A stretch of DNA of 64,000 nucleotides from Bog-473 sp963701955. GTDB taxonomy: Bacteria > Actinomycetota > Acidimicrobiia > Acidimicrobiales > RAAP-2. Positions within the stretch are counted from its first letter, which is position 1, and every line of letters begins with the position of its first letter. Location of the stretch: NCBI GenBank assembly GCA_963701955.1, contig OY969694.1, positions 2,480,001 through 2,544,000 of the forward strand, read 5' to 3'. Under the pieces are notes generated by a model. That model was not told the origin of the DNA. It saw nothing but the letters and a program-made list of their open reading frames with translations, and did no database searches. The position numbers and the translations under genes were made by a program. Below are positions 1-6,553 of this stretch, piece by piece.

Positions 1-184
1 GGTCACCGCGGCGGTGCTGGGCGCCGTGTTCCTGTGGCTGGTCACCCGGCTGTGGGGGCTGGCCCAGGCCGACCGGGCCACCGGCCGCGACGCCATGCGG
101 GTGTTCGGGTACTCCATCACCTACCTGACGGTGCTCTTCGTGGCCATGGCGGGTGACGTACTCCTGAGCGGCCACCTTCACTAA
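1..184 (+). CDS. ctaB: Protoheme IX farnesyltransferase (heme O synthase), 3' end only
   Basis: Only the last ~60 residues are in the window, read in the frame starting at base 2 and ending in TAA at 182-184. They hold one hydrophobic helix (VLGAVFLWLVTRLWGL) followed by the pattern FGYSITYLTVLFVAMAGD. This matches my recollection of the C-terminus of the UbiA-type heme O synthase (heme B farnesylation for cytochrome oxidase): a Y-S-hydrophobic-T-YL-LLF-A-A-D block just before the end. The enzyme is a multi-pass membrane protein. The next gene starts 12 bases downstream on the same strand, so the two are probably cotranscribed. The catalytic aspartate motifs lie outside the window, so the call rests on the tail alone. 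Confidence 0.7.
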   Translation, partial: VTAAVLGAVFLWLVTRLWGLAQADRATGRDAMRVFGYSITYLTVLFVAMAGDVLLSGHLH

Positions 185-196
185 CCTCCGCGCTCG

Positions 197-907
197 ATGA
201 CGACCGCAGGACCCCCGGATCCCTCGGTGGAGCCCGTGCCCGGTTCGCCCCCTGCCGATCCCCCCGCCCAACCCGGGGCCGACCCGGTCGCGCCGCGGCG
301 GCGCCCGGCGCGCAAGCGCTTCCTCCTTATGGGCTTCGGCATCGGGATCCTGATCGTCGTGTTCATCGGGCTGTTCACCGACATCGGCACCAACACGGGG
401 TCCTCGGGCAATTCGGGCACCCCGAGCGCCGGGGGACAGCCACAGCCGGGCGACCCGGTCCCGGCTTTCACCGCCCGCAACATCGGTCCGCGGGGTGGCG
501 CCACCGTCGCGGTGTCGTCGCGGGGCTCGGGCCGCGCCGGACCGACCGTGCTGCTGTTCTTCGGGAACTGGTGCCCGGCGTGCCACCAGGAGCTGCCGCC
601 CCTGGCCGCAGCAGTGCGGAGACAGAACGCCGCCGGGGGCCCGCTGTCGCATGTCCGGGTCATCGGCGTCGACAGTGAGGACACCCTCTCGAAGGCACAC
701 TCCTTCATTGAGAGCTCGGGCGTGACCTTCCCGGTCGCCGACGATCCGGACCTGACCATCACCGAGGGAGCGTTCTACTTCCGGGGTGACCCGCACACCG
801 TCTTCGTGGGGGCGAACGGCAAGATCGCCAAGATCGCCTACGGCGACACGCTCACGCCGGCACAGTTCACCGCTGACGAGCAGGCGCTCATTCCCAGCGG
901 AACGTGA
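197..907 (+). CDS. Membrane-anchored TlpA/ResA-like thioredoxin-fold protein
   Basis: The 236-residue protein has a Pro-rich cytoplasmic N-terminus (1-40), one transmembrane anchor (about 42-61) and a Gly/Ser/Pro linker. A thioredoxin-like domain follows from about residue 85. The redox motif is W-C-P-A-C at C126/C129, after the strand TVLLFFGNW, and a late cis-proline-like segment (GDPHTVFV) is present. This is the build of extracytoplasmic TlpA/ResA/CcmG thiol oxidoreductases, which reduce cytochrome c apoproteins or CuA centres. The position directly after ctaB supports a role in cytochrome oxidase or cytochrome c maturation. The 3' end overlaps the end of the convergent permease gene by 20 bases. 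Confidence 0.8.
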   Translation: MTTAGPPDPSVEPVPGSPPADPPAQPGADPVAPRRRPARKRFLLMGFGIGILIVVFIGLFTDIGTNTGSSGNSGTPSAGGQPQPGDPVPAFTARNIGPRGGATVAVSSRGSGRAGPTVLLFFGNWCPACHQELPPLAAAVRRQNAAGGPLSHVRVIGVDSEDTLSKAHSFIESSGVTFPVADDPDLTITEGAFYFRGDPHTVFVGANGKIAKIAYGDTLTPAQFTADEQALIPSGT

Positions 908-1637
908 GCGCGGCGACCACCGGCGCCACTACTGCCCACACCACGAGGACCGTCACCGACTCCCAGCCGGGGGCCACCCCCTGGCCGAGCGTGGCGTGGA
1001 GCGCCGACGACAGGGCCTCGGCGGGCAGCAGCTTGGCCAGCGAGGCCAGGCCGCCGGGCAGCTTCCCGACGGGCACGATCATGCCCCCGAGCAACAACAG
1101 GATCAGGTAGAGCCCGTTGCAGGCGGCCAGGTTCACCTCGGCCCGCAGCGTCCCGGCCATGCACAACCCGATACCGGCGAAGGCGACCGAACCGAGCGCC
1201 ATCACGCCGAGCGCGGCGACCACGGCCGGCGATCCCGCCCCGCCGGGGTTCCACCCCAGCGCGAGTCCGACCGGAAGCAGGATGGCCGCCTGGAGCACCT
1301 CGACGGCCACGATCGTGATGACCTTGGCGCCGAGCAGCCGCGGCCGGCCGAGTGGCGTCGACCCCAGGCGCTTCAGCACGCCGTAGCCCCGTTCGAAACC
1401 CGTGGCGATGCCGAGTGACACCATGGAGGTCGACATCACGGCGAGCGCCAGGATCCCCGGCACGAAGAAGTCGGCCGGCGTGCTGGCGGGTGTGGACACC
1501 ACCGGGACCTTGCTGAAGAACACCAGGAACACGACCGGTATCCCGAGGGTCAGCAACAGCGTCTCCCCGCGGCGCAGCGTCATGAAGATCTCCGCGCCTG
1601 TCTGGGCGCTCAGCGGCCGCAGTGCGCCGGACCTCAC
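888..1637 (-). CDS. ABC-2 type exporter, permease subunit
   Basis: The 249-residue protein has about six hydrophobic segments. It starts with the typical ABC-2 permease amphipathic helix (ALRPLSAQTGAEIFMTLRR) and a first helix TLLLTLGIPVVFLVFF. The region FERGYGVLKRLGSTPLGRP is the cytoplasmic loop conserved in ABC-2 membrane proteins, and a later segment has the pattern LLLLLGGMIVPVGKLP. The gene overlaps the upstream ATPase gene by four bases, so the two are translationally coupled halves of one exporter. Substrate cannot be read from sequence; drug, lipid or polyketide export is usual for the family. Confidence 0.85.
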   Translation of the reverse strand: MRSGALRPLSAQTGAEIFMTLRRGETLLLTLGIPVVFLVFFSKVPVVSTPASTPADFFVPGILALAVMSTSMVSLGIATGFERGYGVLKRLGSTPLGRPRLLGAKVITIVAVEVLQAAILLPVGLALGWNPGGAGSPAVVAALGVMALGSVAFAGIGLCMAGTLRAEVNLAACNGLYLILLLLGGMIVPVGKLPGGLASLAKLLPAEALSSALHATLGQGVAPGWESVTVLVVWAVVAPVVAALTFRWE

Positions 1638-2644
1638 CGCGGCGCCCTTCGGCGATTCCGCCCCCGCCCGTCGCGCGTCGATTCCGGAGTGCTCGGCGGC
1701 TCGGGTGGAGCGGCCGCGGCGACCGCGTCGAAGTACACGTCCTCGAGTGTCCGGCCCGCCACGAGATCGGTCAGCGTGGCGTCGCGGTCGGCCAGGAAGG
1801 CGGCCACCGCTGCCGTGAGTGCCGGCGTGCGGAGGATTCCGCCGGCCTCCACCCGGTATCGGCCGGGAGAGGTTTCGGCGGCGAGGGTCCCCGGACCGAC
1901 GGAACCGGCGAGTGCGGCGGTGTCCAGACCGCTCGGCGCGCCGAAGCTGACGACAGCGGTGGCCTCGGCACGGTCCGAACCGGCGGCGAGCTCTGCGGGG
2001 GAGCCCTCGAGCACGACGCGCCCTGCGGACATGATCACGATCCGATCGGCCATCTTCTCGGCTTCGGTCAGCTCATGCGTCGCCAGCACGACGCACACGC
2101 CGCGCTCGCGCAACCCGGCCACCACGGCGCGCACGGCGATGCGACCCTCGGGGTCGACGCCGGCCGTGGGCTCGTCGAGGAAGGCGACGTCCGGCCGGCC
2201 GACCAGGGCCAGGGCCAGGGAGAGCCGCTGTTGCTCGCCCCCCGAGAGGTGACGCCAGGGTGTTCCCGCCACACTGGCCAGGCCGGCCAAGTCGAGCAGC
2301 TCGTCGGCGGACAACGGGTCGGGGTAGTAGGCCGCGAAGAGCTCGATGACCCGGCGCGGCCCCAACATGGGATAGACGCCGCCGCGCTGGAGCATCACAC
2401 CGATGCGGCCCGCCAGTGCCACGTGGTCGCGCAAGGGGTCGAGCCCGAGGACCGACACCTTGCCCGCCGACGGCCGGCGGTACCCCTCGAGCGTCTCGAT
2501 CGTGGAGGTCTTCCCCGCCCCGTTGGGACCGAGCACCACGAGCACCTCGCCACTCTCGGCGGACAGATCGACGTCGTCGACGGCGGGGGGAGCCCCCGGT
2601 GGCCCGTAGCGGACGGTGAGACCCGCGACCTCGACGGCTGGCAC
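1634..2644 (-). CDS. ABC-2 type exporter, ATP-binding subunit
   Basis: This 336-residue ATPase has Walker A GPNGAGKTS at 39-47, an ABC signature LSGGEQQR, and Walker B plus D-loop in AFLDEPTAGVDP. The switch histidine lies in VVLATHELTEAEKMADR. A C-terminal extension of about 100 residues, typical of DrrA-like subunits, ends in a basic Pro/Arg-rich tail. The start is GTG at 2644; serS starts 26 bases away on the other strand, so the two genes share a divergent promoter region. The partner is the permease that overlaps its stop codon. Substrate unknown. Confidence 0.9.
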   Translation of the reverse strand: MPAVEVAGLTVRYGPPGAPPAVDDVDLSAESGEVLVVLGPNGAGKTSTIETLEGYRRPSAGKVSVLGLDPLRDHVALAGRIGVMLQRGGVYPMLGPRRVIELFAAYYPDPLSADELLDLAGLASVAGTPWRHLSGGEQQRLSLALALVGRPDVAFLDEPTAGVDPEGRIAVRAVVAGLRERGVCVVLATHELTEAEKMADRIVIMSAGRVVLEGSPAELAAGSDRAEATAVVSFGAPSGLDTAALAGSVGPGTLAAETSPGRYRVEAGGILRTPALTAAVAAFLADRDATLTDLVAGRTLEDVYFDAVAAAAPPEPPSTPESTRDGRGRNRRRAPR

Positions 2645-2670
2645 GGCGTCGCAGGCTACTTTGAGCAGGG

Positions 2671-3975
2671 ATGATCGATCTGCGGATGCTCCGTGACGAC
2701 CCTGAAGGGGTCAAGGCCGCGCTGGCGCGTCGTGGCGTCGAGGGCTCCGAGGTCGACGCCGTGGTCGAGGCGGATCTCGTGCACCGGGCCAGGGTGGCCA
2801 AGGCCGAGACGATGCGGGCCGAGGTCAAGGAGCTCTCGCGCCAGGTCGGGCAGGCCCGCAAGTCCGGCGACACGGGCCGGGCCGACGAGCTCAGTGCCCG
2901 CAGCCGGGTGCTCGGCGAGGAGGAGCGGGAGGCCGCGGCCGAGGTCGACGCCCTGTGGGAGCGCGTGCGCACCGGACTGCTGTACCTGCCGAACCTCCCG
3001 GCCGACGACGCACCCGACGGTGCCGGCGAAGAGGACAATGTCGAGATCCGGCGGTGGTGGCCCGGACACGATGAGGGCCGCCGGGAACCCGAGCGGCTGG
3101 CGCACCAGCAGGTGCCCCACTGGGAGATCGGTGAGGCGCTCGGGCTCCTCGACATGGAGCGAGGCGCCCGGCTGGCCGGCTCCATGTTCCCTCTCTATCG
3201 CGGCGCCGGGGCCCGCCTCCTGCGCGCGCTCACCGCCTTCGCCATCGATCGCCACGCGCCGACCTACGAGGAGATCCGCCCGCCGACGGCGGTGCTGACC
3301 GAGACCATGACGTCGACGGGGCACCTTCCGAAGTTCGCCGACGACGCCTATCACATCGAGCGGGACGATCTCTGGTTGATCCCCACGGCCGAGGTGCCCC
3401 TGACCAGCATGCACCGCGGTGAGATCCTCGAGGAGTCGCAGCTTCCCTTGCGGTTCACGGCATCGACGGCCTGCTACCGGCGTGAGGCGGGTTCGGCGGG
3501 GCGCGACACGCGCGGGCTGCTCCGGGTGCATGAGTTCGACAAGGTGGAGCTCTTCGCCTACGCCGCACCCGAGGGTGCCCTCGATGCCCAGGCGGACATC
3601 TTGGCGCGCGCCGAGTCGATGCTGCAGGACCTCGACCTTCGCTACCGGGTGCTCGACCTGTGTTGCGGGGACCTCAGTGGCTCGTCGGCCCGTACCTTCG
3701 ACCTCGAGGTGTACTCGCCCGGCGTCGACCGCTGGCTCGAGGTGAGCTCGGTCAGCTGGTTCCGCGACTACCAGGCCCGCCGCGCCAACGTGCGTTATCG
3801 CCCCGCCGGGGGTGGATCGCTCCGGCTCGTCCACACGGTGAACGGCTCGGCGCTGGCATGGCCCCGGATCTGGGCCGCCCTGGTGGAGAACGGACGTCAG
3901 GAGGACGGGACCGTACGGTTGCCCGAAGTGCTGGCGCCCTATGTCGGCGGCGAGCTGTTGCTCAAGGCACCGTGA
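2671..3975 (+). CDS. serS: Seryl-tRNA synthetase
   Basis: The class II aminoacyl-tRNA synthetase charges tRNA-Ser and tRNA-Sec in the cytoplasm. At 434 residues it is full length. Residues 1-105 form the long antiparallel coiled coil that grips the tRNA variable arm (starting MIDLRMLRDDPEGVKAAL). The catalytic domain shows motif 2 (YRREAGSAGRDTRGLLRVHEF) and motif 3 around NGSALAWPRIWAALVEN. Motif 3 normally reads NGSGLAVGRTLVAILEN, so this copy has A, W and I substitutions there, but the catalytic arginine after the W-P pair is kept. It is transcribed divergently from the ABC exporter. The MBL-fold gene downstream is on the same strand after 48 bases. Confidence 0.95.
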   Translation: MIDLRMLRDDPEGVKAALARRGVEGSEVDAVVEADLVHRARVAKAETMRAEVKELSRQVGQARKSGDTGRADELSARSRVLGEEEREAAAEVDALWERVRTGLLYLPNLPADDAPDGAGEEDNVEIRRWWPGHDEGRREPERLAHQQVPHWEIGEALGLLDMERGARLAGSMFPLYRGAGARLLRALTAFAIDRHAPTYEEIRPPTAVLTETMTSTGHLPKFADDAYHIERDDLWLIPTAEVPLTSMHRGEILEESQLPLRFTASTACYRREAGSAGRDTRGLLRVHEFDKVELFAYAAPEGALDAQADILARAESMLQDLDLRYRVLDLCCGDLSGSSARTFDLEVYSPGVDRWLEVSSVSWFRDYQARRANVRYRPAGGGSLRLVHTVNGSALAWPRIWAALVENGRQEDGTVRLPEVLAPYVGGELLLKAP

Positions 3976-4023
3976 AGGACACTGGGAACCACTCGGTTCT
4001 GTGATCACGGTGGCCTCGGCGAC

Positions 4024-4758
4024 ATGACGGAGCTCACCTTTCTCGGGACCGGCAATTTCCTCGCGCCGCCCGGGCGCTACTGGAACAGCTTCGTGATGGA
4101 TTCGTCCGTGTTGGTGGAGCCTTCACCCATCGCACTGCCCCACTTGCGGCAGTGCGGGTTCTCGGTCGGGGACGTGGACGTGATCGTGGTGTCGCATTTC
4201 CACGCCGATCACTGCTTCGGTTGGCCCTTCCTGCTCGAGGCCATGGCCGAGGACGATGGCGGCCGCACGGTGCACGTCGTGGGACCGCCGGGGATCGAGG
4301 ACCACCTCGCCCGGGTGTGCGACGCGGGGGCGGTCCGATCCGTGTACGACGTGGCACGCCGACGGCTCGACCTGCGATTCGTCGAGGTCGACGGCAACTG
4401 GCAGAGCGCGGGGGACCTGCGGTTCCAAGCCGTCGAGGTCGTCCACGTTCCCTACCTGCGCTGTTTCGGCTACCTCTTGGAGCGCCCGGGTCGGATCGTG
4501 GGTTATTCGGGCGACACCACTCCTTGTGAGGGCCTCACCCGACTGGGCGCCGAAGCGGACGTCCTCGTCGTGGAGTGCAACGGTCGCCATACCCCGCCCG
4601 GGGTCCCGACCAGCCATATGGACGAGGATTCGATCCGTGCCTTGCAGGCGGCCCACCGCGGTGTGCACCTCGTGCTGACCCATCTGGGGGAACACGTCGA
4701 CGTCACGTCGCTGTCGGGTGTCACGATCCCCGACGATTTCGACCGTCTCGTCGTCTGA
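4024..4758 (+). CDS. Metallo-beta-lactamase-fold hydrolase (RNase Z-like group)
   Basis: The 244-residue protein opens MTELTFLGTGNFLAPPGR, as in RNase Z/phosphodiesterase-type MBL proteins. It carries the metal motif H58-F-H60-A-D62-H63. Further ligands are in EVVHVPYLRCFGYLLE, GYSGDTTPCEGL (the conserved aspartate) and the C-terminal LVLTHLGEHVD histidines. It is shorter than tRNA-processing RNase Z and lacks an obvious exosite arm, so tRNA 3' processing is not implied. A small-molecule or cyclic nucleotide phosphodiesterase/hydrolase role is equally possible. It lies 48 bases downstream of serS and may be cotranscribed. Confidence 0.8.
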   Translation: MTELTFLGTGNFLAPPGRYWNSFVMDSSVLVEPSPIALPHLRQCGFSVGDVDVIVVSHFHADHCFGWPFLLEAMAEDDGGRTVHVVGPPGIEDHLARVCDAGAVRSVYDVARRRLDLRFVEVDGNWQSAGDLRFQAVEVVHVPYLRCFGYLLERPGRIVGYSGDTTPCEGLTRLGAEADVLVVECNGRHTPPGVPTSHMDEDSIRALQAAHRGVHLVLTHLGEHVDVTSLSGVTIPDDFDRLVV

Positions 4759-4798
4759 ACGCAGTCCACGCTCGCAGCCCCCGACCGTCCCGCCGCTC

Positions 4799-4821
4799 GT
4801 CATGCAGAGTGTGCGCATGAC
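4799..4821. promoter_or_regulatory. Inverted repeat, left copy of a covarying pair
   Basis: GTCATGC at 4799-4805 pairs with GCATGAC at 4815-4821 around a 9-base spacer. The 15 bases at 4781-4795 are identical to those preceding the second copy (5503-5517). The element lies 90 bases upstream of the GTG at 4911. The second copy differs by C-to-T in the left arm and the matching G-to-A in the right arm, so the dyad is preserved. An operator or an RNA hairpin are both possible. Confidence 0.6.
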
Positions 4822-4910
4822 GATGGTACTGACACACTCGACACGCCGGCGGTAGACAGTCCTGCGGCGGAACGTACGTGGTTGTGTTCGCGGAACTAGT
4901 TTGAACACCC

Positions 4911-5117
4911 GTGAAGACTTATCGGGTGACGCTGAAGATCACCGACGCAACGGGTAACCCCTTGGTCGTTGAGGCAAGGGGCACCGGTCATGGATTCACG
5001 GGTGGAGACGGAGACAACCTCAATATCTACAACGGCGAGGGCAAGCCGCCTGTGGCCATCTTCCCAGCGGGGGAGTTCGCCGCCATCGAAATCAGTGAAG
5101 ACGACCCTACGGGTTAG
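4911..5117 (+). CDS. Small hypothetical protein, 68 residues
   Basis: I do not recognise this protein. It begins at GTG 4911 (MKTYRVTLKITDATGNPL) and has alternating hydrophobic residues suggesting an all-beta fold: strands at 2-11, 16-23 and 45-60. It is Gly-rich in the middle (GTGHGFTGGDGDN) and has an acidic end (ISEDDPTG). There is no signal peptide or cysteine. Its last four bases overlap the last four bases of the convergent 113-residue gene. Each of the two genes has a copy of the same inverted repeat in its upstream region, so they appear to form a unit. Confidence 0.55.
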   Translation: MKTYRVTLKITDATGNPLVVEARGTGHGFTGGDGDNLNIYNGEGKPPVAIFPAGEFAAIEISEDDPTG

Positions 5118-5455
5118 GTCCTCGGCGAACTGACGGGCGACTGATCCCAGAAGGGGTCAAGTCCGACTTCGGCCCGTGCGTCTCGGGCCTGATTCACCGA
5201 ACTGATCCACGGCTCTCGGTTGGCGTCATCCCACGTCACGCCAGCCCGCCGGAAGAGGTCTCGCTTGTCGTGGCCGAGGGCGGCGGCGATCTCCTGCCAG
5301 CTCCGGCCCTCGGCCCTGGCGGCGTCAATGGCCTGCCGTTCAACGGCCTTGAAGTACCGCTGGAAAGACGCCACAGCCTTCAAGATCTCAACGGGGTCGG
5401 GTGTTTCCGCCGTCCGCAGAGAATCCCATCGTTCCCAGCTCACTGACTCGCTCAT
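5114..5455 (-). CDS. Small helical protein with helix-turn-helix-like segment
   Basis: The 113-residue protein is mostly helical. The segment AIDAARAEGRSWQEIAAALGHDKRDLFRRAG (about 43-73) has the spacing of a sigma-factor or AsnC-type helix-turn-helix. In actinobacteria, A-R-x-x-G-x-S-W-x-x-I-A-x-A-L-G is a common small DNA-binding signature. The tail (DPFWDQSPVSSPRT) is polar. It is convergent with, and overlaps by four bases, the 68-residue gene. The inverted repeat at 5521-5543 lies about 66 bases upstream of the start and is a candidate operator. I infer a regulator, perhaps of its own cassette; no specific family can be named. Confidence 0.6.
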   Translation of the reverse strand: MSESVSWERWDSLRTAETPDPVEILKAVASFQRYFKAVERQAIDAARAEGRSWQEIAAALGHDKRDLFRRAGVTWDDANREPWISSVNQARDARAEVGLDPFWDQSPVSSPRT

Positions 5456-5770
5456 GGGTCCATGGTGAGTCTGGCCAACCGCTCCGTCAACCCGTCAGCT
5501 TCCCGACCGTCCCGCCGTTCGTTATGCAGAGTGTGTGCATAACTATTCGTGTCGAGTGCGGGTCCGGGGGCGTCCGGTGGTTGCGCGCCGCGTATACGCG
5601 GACCCATATACGGCTCGAGGGACCAACGGAGGCGGGGCTGAGCCGGCTCAGGGCTGCATACTCATTCGTCCCACTGCATGTGCCCAACGCCGCACGTGCC
5701 CAACGCCGCACGTGCCCCTCCGCGCTTTGAGTGCCGCCGTGACGGTGGGAGGCGGTCCGAAGCGGCGCCG
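5456..5770. other. Intergenic region, no gene seen; tandem 16-bp repeat
   Basis: No convincing gene lies in these 315 bases. Besides the inverted repeat at 5521-5543 they hold two near-palindromic TATACG elements (5591-5599 and 5605-5613) and a perfect tandem duplication of 16 bases beginning TGCCCAACGC (5681-5696 and 5697-5712). The region is the upstream side of the 5114-5455 gene and the downstream side of the response regulator gene. Confidence 0.5.
5521..5543. promoter_or_regulatory. Inverted repeat, right copy of a covarying pair
   Basis: GTTATGC at 5521-5527 pairs with GCATAAC at 5537-5543 with spacer AGAGTGTGT. It is the same element as at 4799-4821, with compensating changes in the two arms. 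It lies upstream of the minus-strand gene that starts at 5455, so each gene of the convergent pair has one copy in front of it. Confidence 0.6.
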
Positions 5771-6553
5771 TCAGGAGCCGGCGCCGGCGAAGCGGTAGCC
5801 CACGCCACGCACCGTCGTGATCAGCACGGGGGTCGAGGGGTCGGCCTCGATGCGCGAGCGCAGCCGCTTGACGTGGACGTCGAGCGTCTTCGTGTCGCCG
5901 ATGTAGTCGGTGCCCCAGACCCGGTCGATCAGCACGTCACGGGTGAGGACGCGCCCGGAGTTCTCCACCAGGAGGCGCAGCAGCTCGAACTCCTTGCGGC
6001 GCAGGTGCACCTCGTCACCTCGCACGAAAACGCGTCGCTGGTCGAAGTCCACCTTGATCCCGTTGGCCTCCCAGATCCCGTCGCTCCCGAATTCGAGTGA
6101 GCCGGCGTGATCCGTGGTCTCGGCCCCGCCGGGAGCGCGTCGGAGCACGGCGCGCATGCGGGCGACGAGCTCGCGGAGGCGGTAGGGCTTGGTGACGTAG
6201 TCGTCGGCGCCCACCTCGAGTGCCACCACCGTGTCGATCTCCGTGCCCTTGGCCGTCACCATGATGATCGGGACCTGCGAGCGGGATCGGATGTTCCGGC
6301 AGACGTCGATGCCCGACATCTTGGGCAGCATGAGGTCCAGCAGGCAGATGTCGGGGGCGATCTCGTCGTAGAGCTGGAGCGCCTCCTGGCCGTCGCGGGC
6401 CACCGTGACGCGGAACCCCTCGTTGGTCAACCCGATGACAAGCGCCTCGATGAACGACTCCTCGTCCTCGGCCAGGAGGACCTTGACCGGGCCCTCACCC
6501 GACACCGGGCGTGCCTTCTTGCCCGGACCCCGCCCTGATCCGGCCTTGCTCAT
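5771..6553 (-). CDS. regX3: RegX3-like OmpR/PhoB-family response regulator
   Basis: The 260-residue protein has a basic N-terminal extension of about 20 residues and a receiver domain with acidic pocket ED (30-31). The phospho-acceptor is D73 in CLLDLMLPKMSG, and K122 lies in DDYVTKPY. A winged-helix DNA-binding domain follows from about 165 (RRKEFELLRLLVENSGRVLTRDVLIDRVWG, then VHVKRLRSRIE and VRGVGYRF). The receiver wording is close to mycobacterial RegX3, which controls phosphate-starvation genes. The gene overlaps the end of the kinase gene by four bases, so they form a coupled two-component pair. A phosphate role is inferred from family resemblance only. Confidence 0.85.
   Translation of the reverse strand: MSKAGSGRGPGKKARPVSGEGPVKVLLAEDEESFIEALVIGLTNEGFRVTVARDGQEALQLYDEIAPDICLLDLMLPKMSGIDVCRNIRSRSQVPIIMVTAKGTEIDTVVALEVGADDYVTKPYRLRELVARMRAVLRRAPGGAETTDHAGSLEFGSDGIWEANGIKVDFDQRRVFVRGDEVHLRRKEFELLRLLVENSGRVLTRDVLIDRVWGTDYIGDTKTLDVHVKRLRSRIEADPSTPVLITTVRGVGYRFAGAGS

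Noticed and set aside
2656..4008. 450-residue minus-strand frame opposite serS
   Set aside because: It is the antisense of a complete seryl-tRNA synthetase; composition is His/Gly/Arg-rich with no family match and arises from high GC third positions.
4780..5545. The repeated element as a coding repeat (minus-strand peptides ending in GGTVG in both copies)
   Set aside because: Base changes between copies mostly change the amino acids while keeping the DNA dyad, so selection is on the nucleic acid.
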